A stretch of 8,141 nt of DNA. Source: Eubacteriaceae bacterium (GTDB taxonomy: Bacteria; Bacillota; Clostridia; Eubacteriales; UBA1433). The stretch covers positions 1-8,141 of the forward strand of contig JAAZOI010000003.1 of the NCBI GenBank assembly GCA_012797825.1. The letters run 5' to 3'. Under the pieces are notes generated by a model, which was not told where the DNA came from, searched no databases, and was given only the letters and a program-made list of their open reading frames with translations. The translations under genes and the position numbers were made by a program. Of the stretch, positions 6,737 through 8,141 are shown in pieces (within the stretch, counting starts at the first letter, position 1; each line of letters begins with the position of its first letter).

Positions 6737-6813
6737 CGGGGTGTGGCTCAGCTTGGTAGAGCGCTTGGTTCGGGACCAAGAGGCCGGAGGTTCAAATCCT
6801 CTCACTCCGACCA
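6737..6813 (+). tRNA. tRNA-Pro (anticodon CGG)
   Basis: A complete 77-base cloverleaf. The acceptor stem CGGGGTG (6737-6743) pairs with CACTCCG (6803-6809), with one G-U pair. The D stem GCTC/GAGC is at 6746-6749 and 6759-6762. The anticodon stem CTTGG/CCAAG surrounds the loop TTCGGGA (6769-6775), so the anticodon is CGG at 6771-6773 and reads the proline codon CCG; G follows the anticodon, as normal for tRNA-Pro. The variable loop is AGGCC. The T arm is GGAGG-TTCAAAT-CCTCT with one G-U pair. Discriminator A and CCA are encoded at 6810-6813. The gene stands alone with its own promoter and terminator. Confidence 0.97.
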
Positions 6814-6849
6814 TTTTAAAAGCTAATCTGAAATTTTATTATAAATATA

Positions 6850-6887
6850 AAAAATCGTTGATAAAAAGTCTTAACGATTTTTTTTAT
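6850..6887 (+). terminator. Intrinsic terminator after tRNA-Pro
   Basis: AAATCGTTGA pairs with TTAACGATTT around a short A-rich loop, followed at once by a run of T (TTTTTTATTT). The A-run on the left could extend the stem. It lies about 40 bases after the tRNA and ends its transcript; on the minus strand the A-rich left flank also gives a weak U tail. Confidence 0.8.
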
Positions 6888-6918
6888 TTAAAATATTCAT
6901 AAAATAAGATTTAATTTA

Positions 6919-6948
6919 TTGAAATATTATATAATTGAATTGTATAAA
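6919..6948 (+). promoter_or_regulatory. Sigma-A promoter for VOC-family gene
   Basis: TTGAAA (6919-6924) and TATAAA (6943-6948) each match the consensus at five of six positions, with an 18-base spacer and TG directly before the -10 box. Transcription would start near 6955 and give a leader of about 29 bases before the ATG at 6984. Confidence 0.55.
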
Positions 6949-6983
6949 TAAACTGCGATTTGTAAAGGAGTAATAATATTTAA

Positions 6984-7406
6984 ATGGTAACACCTTATAT
7001 TGTTTTTTCATCCGGGTTATGTGAAGAAGCGGTAAGTTTTTATGAAAAAGTATTTACCGGTAAAAATAAAACAATATTGCGATATGATGATTATAAGCCG
7101 GATACTGATATAGCTTTGCCTATAGATTTAAATAATTATGTTCTTCACGCAGAATTGGAAATATATAATACAAAATTTACGTTTGCTGATGAAGTAGCTA
7201 TGCCTGTTAATCAAGGGAATATGATATATCTTACTATAAATCCTGAATCTGTTAAAGAAGCAAAAAAAATCTGCAATGCTTTAATAGAAGACGGTGAATT
7301 TTTGCTTAATCCCACTGAAACTTTTTATAGTCCGCTGCACACAACAATTAAAGATAAGTTCGGGATATTGTGGAATATAATAGTAGTTATGAAATGTATT
7401 GAATAA
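6984..7406 (+). CDS. PhnB-like VOC (glyoxalase-fold) protein
   Basis: A 140-residue single-domain protein of the vicinal oxygen chelate fold, PhnB-like branch. Family features are VTPYIVFSSGLCEEAVSFYEKVF at the start (shown in parts: VTPYIVF 2-8, EEAVSFYEKVF 14-24), VLHAELEI (53-60), the FADE segment (67-70), the helix ESVKEAKKICNALIEDGE, and DKFGILWNI (124-132). Length is typical. Relatives are mostly of unknown function; none of these motifs fixes a substrate or proves metal binding. It is cytoplasmic, with no signal peptide. AAGGAG (6965-6970) is the only ribosome site and lies 13 bases before the ATG, which is long. The codon just before ATG is an in-frame TAA, so no earlier start exists. 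The gene appears monocistronic, with its own promoter, and is followed by a large hairpin. Confidence 0.88.
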   Translation: MVTPYIVFSSGLCEEAVSFYEKVFTGKNKTILRYDDYKPDTDIALPIDLNNYVLHAELEIYNTKFTFADEVAMPVNQGNMIYLTINPESVKEAKKICNALIEDGEFLLNPTETFYSPLHTTIKDKFGILWNIIVVMKCIE

Positions 7407-7444
7407 GCAAGTAACTGATATAAAAAACTATTTTATGCATTTAC

Positions 7445-7522
7445 GAACTAAATGAGATAAGCAGCCTGCATTCTTTTTTATGAAACAGGCTGCTTATCTC
7501 TCGAAGTCGAACAATTTAGTTC
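7445..7522. repeat. Large composite hairpin after the VOC gene
   Basis: A perfect 15-base inverted repeat, GAGATAAGCAGCCTG (7454-7468) and CAGGCTGCTTATCTC (7486-7500), encloses a 17-base loop. Directly outside it, GAACTAAAT (7445-7453) pairs with ATTTAGTTC (7514-7522), leaving a 13-base bulge (7501-7513) on one side only. There is no immediate T-run on either strand, so it is not a standard terminator, though it may end the VOC transcript or block 3' decay. An RNA element or a dispersed palindromic repeat are alternatives. Confidence 0.75.
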
Positions 7523-7586
7523 TTCCTCCTTATATTTCTCCTATCCTCTGAATTTCTGAATTTACATTCCTTGCAGAATTGCAGTT

Positions 7587-7757
7587 TCATATTTCATCGG
7601 AAGAGTCAAATATGAAATTTATAACTATTGCGTTTACACGCCTATAAATTTCTCGCTTTATTTTCACTACTTTTTTCTGTTTCATATCTATACTTTGCAA
7701 TGAGTCATACGATTTATCGATTAGTGAATCAACAGTTTTAGGAGGCCATCTTTTCAT
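7587..7757 (-). CDS. Possible small basic ORF (56 aa), doubtful
   Basis: An ATG-initiated frame of 56 residues (MKRWPPKTVD... ending FIFDSSDEI), rich in Lys and Arg, with no recognised family. The same frame is open 10 codons further upstream. Beyond that it runs back to an ATG at 7883 but with three in-frame stops (TAG and two TAA), so a decayed longer gene is conceivable. A good promoter (7895-7923) points into it. Against it: no ribosome site precedes the ATG, and the opposite strand is also open over much of the same DNA. Kept as a low-confidence candidate only. Confidence 0.2.
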   Translation of the reverse strand: MKRWPPKTVDSLIDKSYDSLQSIDMKQKKVVKIKREIYRRVNAIVINFIFDSSDEI

Positions 7758-7894
7758 CTTTTTCGAAAGCTTATGCGGCTTATCGTTTTATCTGTTGCAA
7801 TTTTAGATATGTTTACCGAAGTTTATTAAATAAAGCATTTGACTTTTGTCGGCATTTACAAACTACTCGGATTCCCCTTTCATTTGGTACTGAT

Positions 7895-7923
7895 ATTGTA
7901 TGCGTTTACAATAAAATTGTCAA
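7895..7923 (-). promoter_or_regulatory. Near-consensus sigma-A promoter without an obvious gene
   Basis: On the minus strand a perfect TTGACA (7918-7923), a 17-base spacer and TACAAT (7895-7900) form the best promoter in the window. Transcription would start near 7888 and run left into the gene-poor stretch. Just upstream of the -35 box lies a palindrome, TTAAC-TAA-GTTAA (7927-7939), that could bind a regulator. The spacer holds one copy of the GCRTTTAC motif (7902-7909). Confidence 0.65.
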
Positions 7924-7956
7924 CCATTAACTAAGTTAAATATTTAATTAACGACT

Positions 7957-8141
7957 TTACCTGTATTGAATAGGTTCTTTAGCCGTAACTCGTTTTACAA
8001 ACAGCAATATAACCATACCTACAACCAAGAATAAAAGTATGGAGCCTATTGCCCATAGCATTCCGTGCTGCTCTGCCGGTAATGCTGCTAAACCATGATT
8101 TATATACCAGTTGTTGGCTCTGTATGATATGGTGCCGAATA
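7957..8141 (-). CDS. Membrane protein, C-terminal part (runs off window)
   Basis: The last 60 residues of a protein that begins beyond the window, ending with TAA at 7957-7959. The visible part starts FGTISYRANNWYINHG and contains one clear membrane helix (about residues 28-48, LWAIGSILLFLVVGMVILLF), followed by a basic, probably cytoplasmic tail KRVTAKEPIQYR. The positive charges after the last helix fit a cytoplasmic C-terminus. A multi-spanning transporter is a reasonable guess, but I do not recognise the family. No U-tailed hairpin follows the stop, so transcription may continue to the left past the 7895-7923 promoter. Confidence 0.7.
   Translation of the reverse strand, partial: FGTISYRANNWYINHGLAALPAEQHGMLWAIGSILLFLVVGMVILLFVKRVTAKEPIQYR

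Larger units (their letters stand above)
7407..7956. other. 550-base stretch without a convincing gene
   Basis: No frame here has a normal start, ribosome site and recognisable protein. The DNA is not featureless. It contains a composite hairpin (7445-7522), a minus-strand AAGGAGG (7525-7531) followed only by a six-codon frame, a 10-base inverted repeat TTTCATATTT/AAATATGAAA (7585-7594, 7608-7617), a doubled TTGCAG (7571-7576, 7579-7584), four copies of GCRTTTAC, and a strong minus-strand promoter (7895-7923). It may be a degraded gene, an untranslated RNA locus, or an old insertion scar. Confidence 0.6.

Noticed and set aside
6786..6813. tRNA-Pro 3' end as an integration attachment site
   Set aside because: I see no second copy of the tRNA 3' end elsewhere in the window and no integrase gene, so there is nothing to support an integrated element.
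7741..7930. Plus-strand open frame after AGGAGG (7740-7745)
   Set aside because: No ATG, GTG or TTG lies at the right distance; the long open frame begins without a start codon, and the ATG-initiated frame nearby is only 18 codons. The translation resembles no protein.
7407..7956. CRISPR array, tmRNA, RNase P RNA or group I/II intron in the gene-poor stretch
   Set aside because: Repeats are too short and unevenly spaced for CRISPR, and no conserved core sequence of the named RNAs is visible.

Overview
The window looks like a low-GC, endospore-forming Firmicute of the class Clostridia. The evidence is the strongly AT-rich intergenic DNA, AGGAGG-type ribosome binding sites in front of most genes, a SpoIVFA/SpoIVFB-like pair, and the TIGR03960 radical SAM / TIGR03936 (DUF2344) pair that sits beside it in many clostridial genomes. 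Species cannot be named from the sequence.

Layout. (1) 1-1377, minus strand: a probable operon of a small DUF4870 membrane protein followed by two lipoproteins, the second cut by the window edge. (2) 1378-1567: a divergent promoter region. (3) 1568-2443, plus strand: a DegV-family fatty-acid-binding protein, ending in a perfect 13-bp hairpin shared with the convergent cluster. (4) 2467-6587, minus strand: a four-gene block in transcription order SpoIVFA-like pseudo-metallopeptidase, SpoIVFB-like M50 intramembrane protease, TIGR03960 radical SAM protein, TIGR03936/DUF2344 protein. Genes overlap at two junctions and a hairpin sits at the third. (5) 6667-6887: a minus-strand terminator, then a tRNA-Pro(CGG) gene on the plus strand with its own promoter and terminator. 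(6) 6919-7406, plus strand: a PhnB-like VOC-fold protein with its own promoter. (7) 7407-7956: 550 bases without a convincing gene, but holding a large composite hairpin, a four-copy GCRTTTAC motif, an orphan Shine-Dalgarno sequence and a near-consensus minus-strand promoter. (8) 7957-8141, minus strand: the C-terminus of an unrecognised membrane protein.

How it works together. In the Bacillus model, SpoIVFA holds SpoIVFB inactive in the membrane around the forespore until signalling releases it to cut pro-sigma-K. Here the SpoIVFA-like protein keeps a LytM-like fold but appears to have lost every zinc and catalytic residue of active M23 enzymes, while the M50 protein keeps its HExxH and LDG motifs. 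That is the expected regulator/protease arrangement. The two downstream genes probably act together in a tRNA- or ribosome-linked reaction that is not characterised, and their 4-base ATGA overlap suggests translational coupling.

No clear new defence or mobile system is visible. The least explained DNA is 7407-7956.
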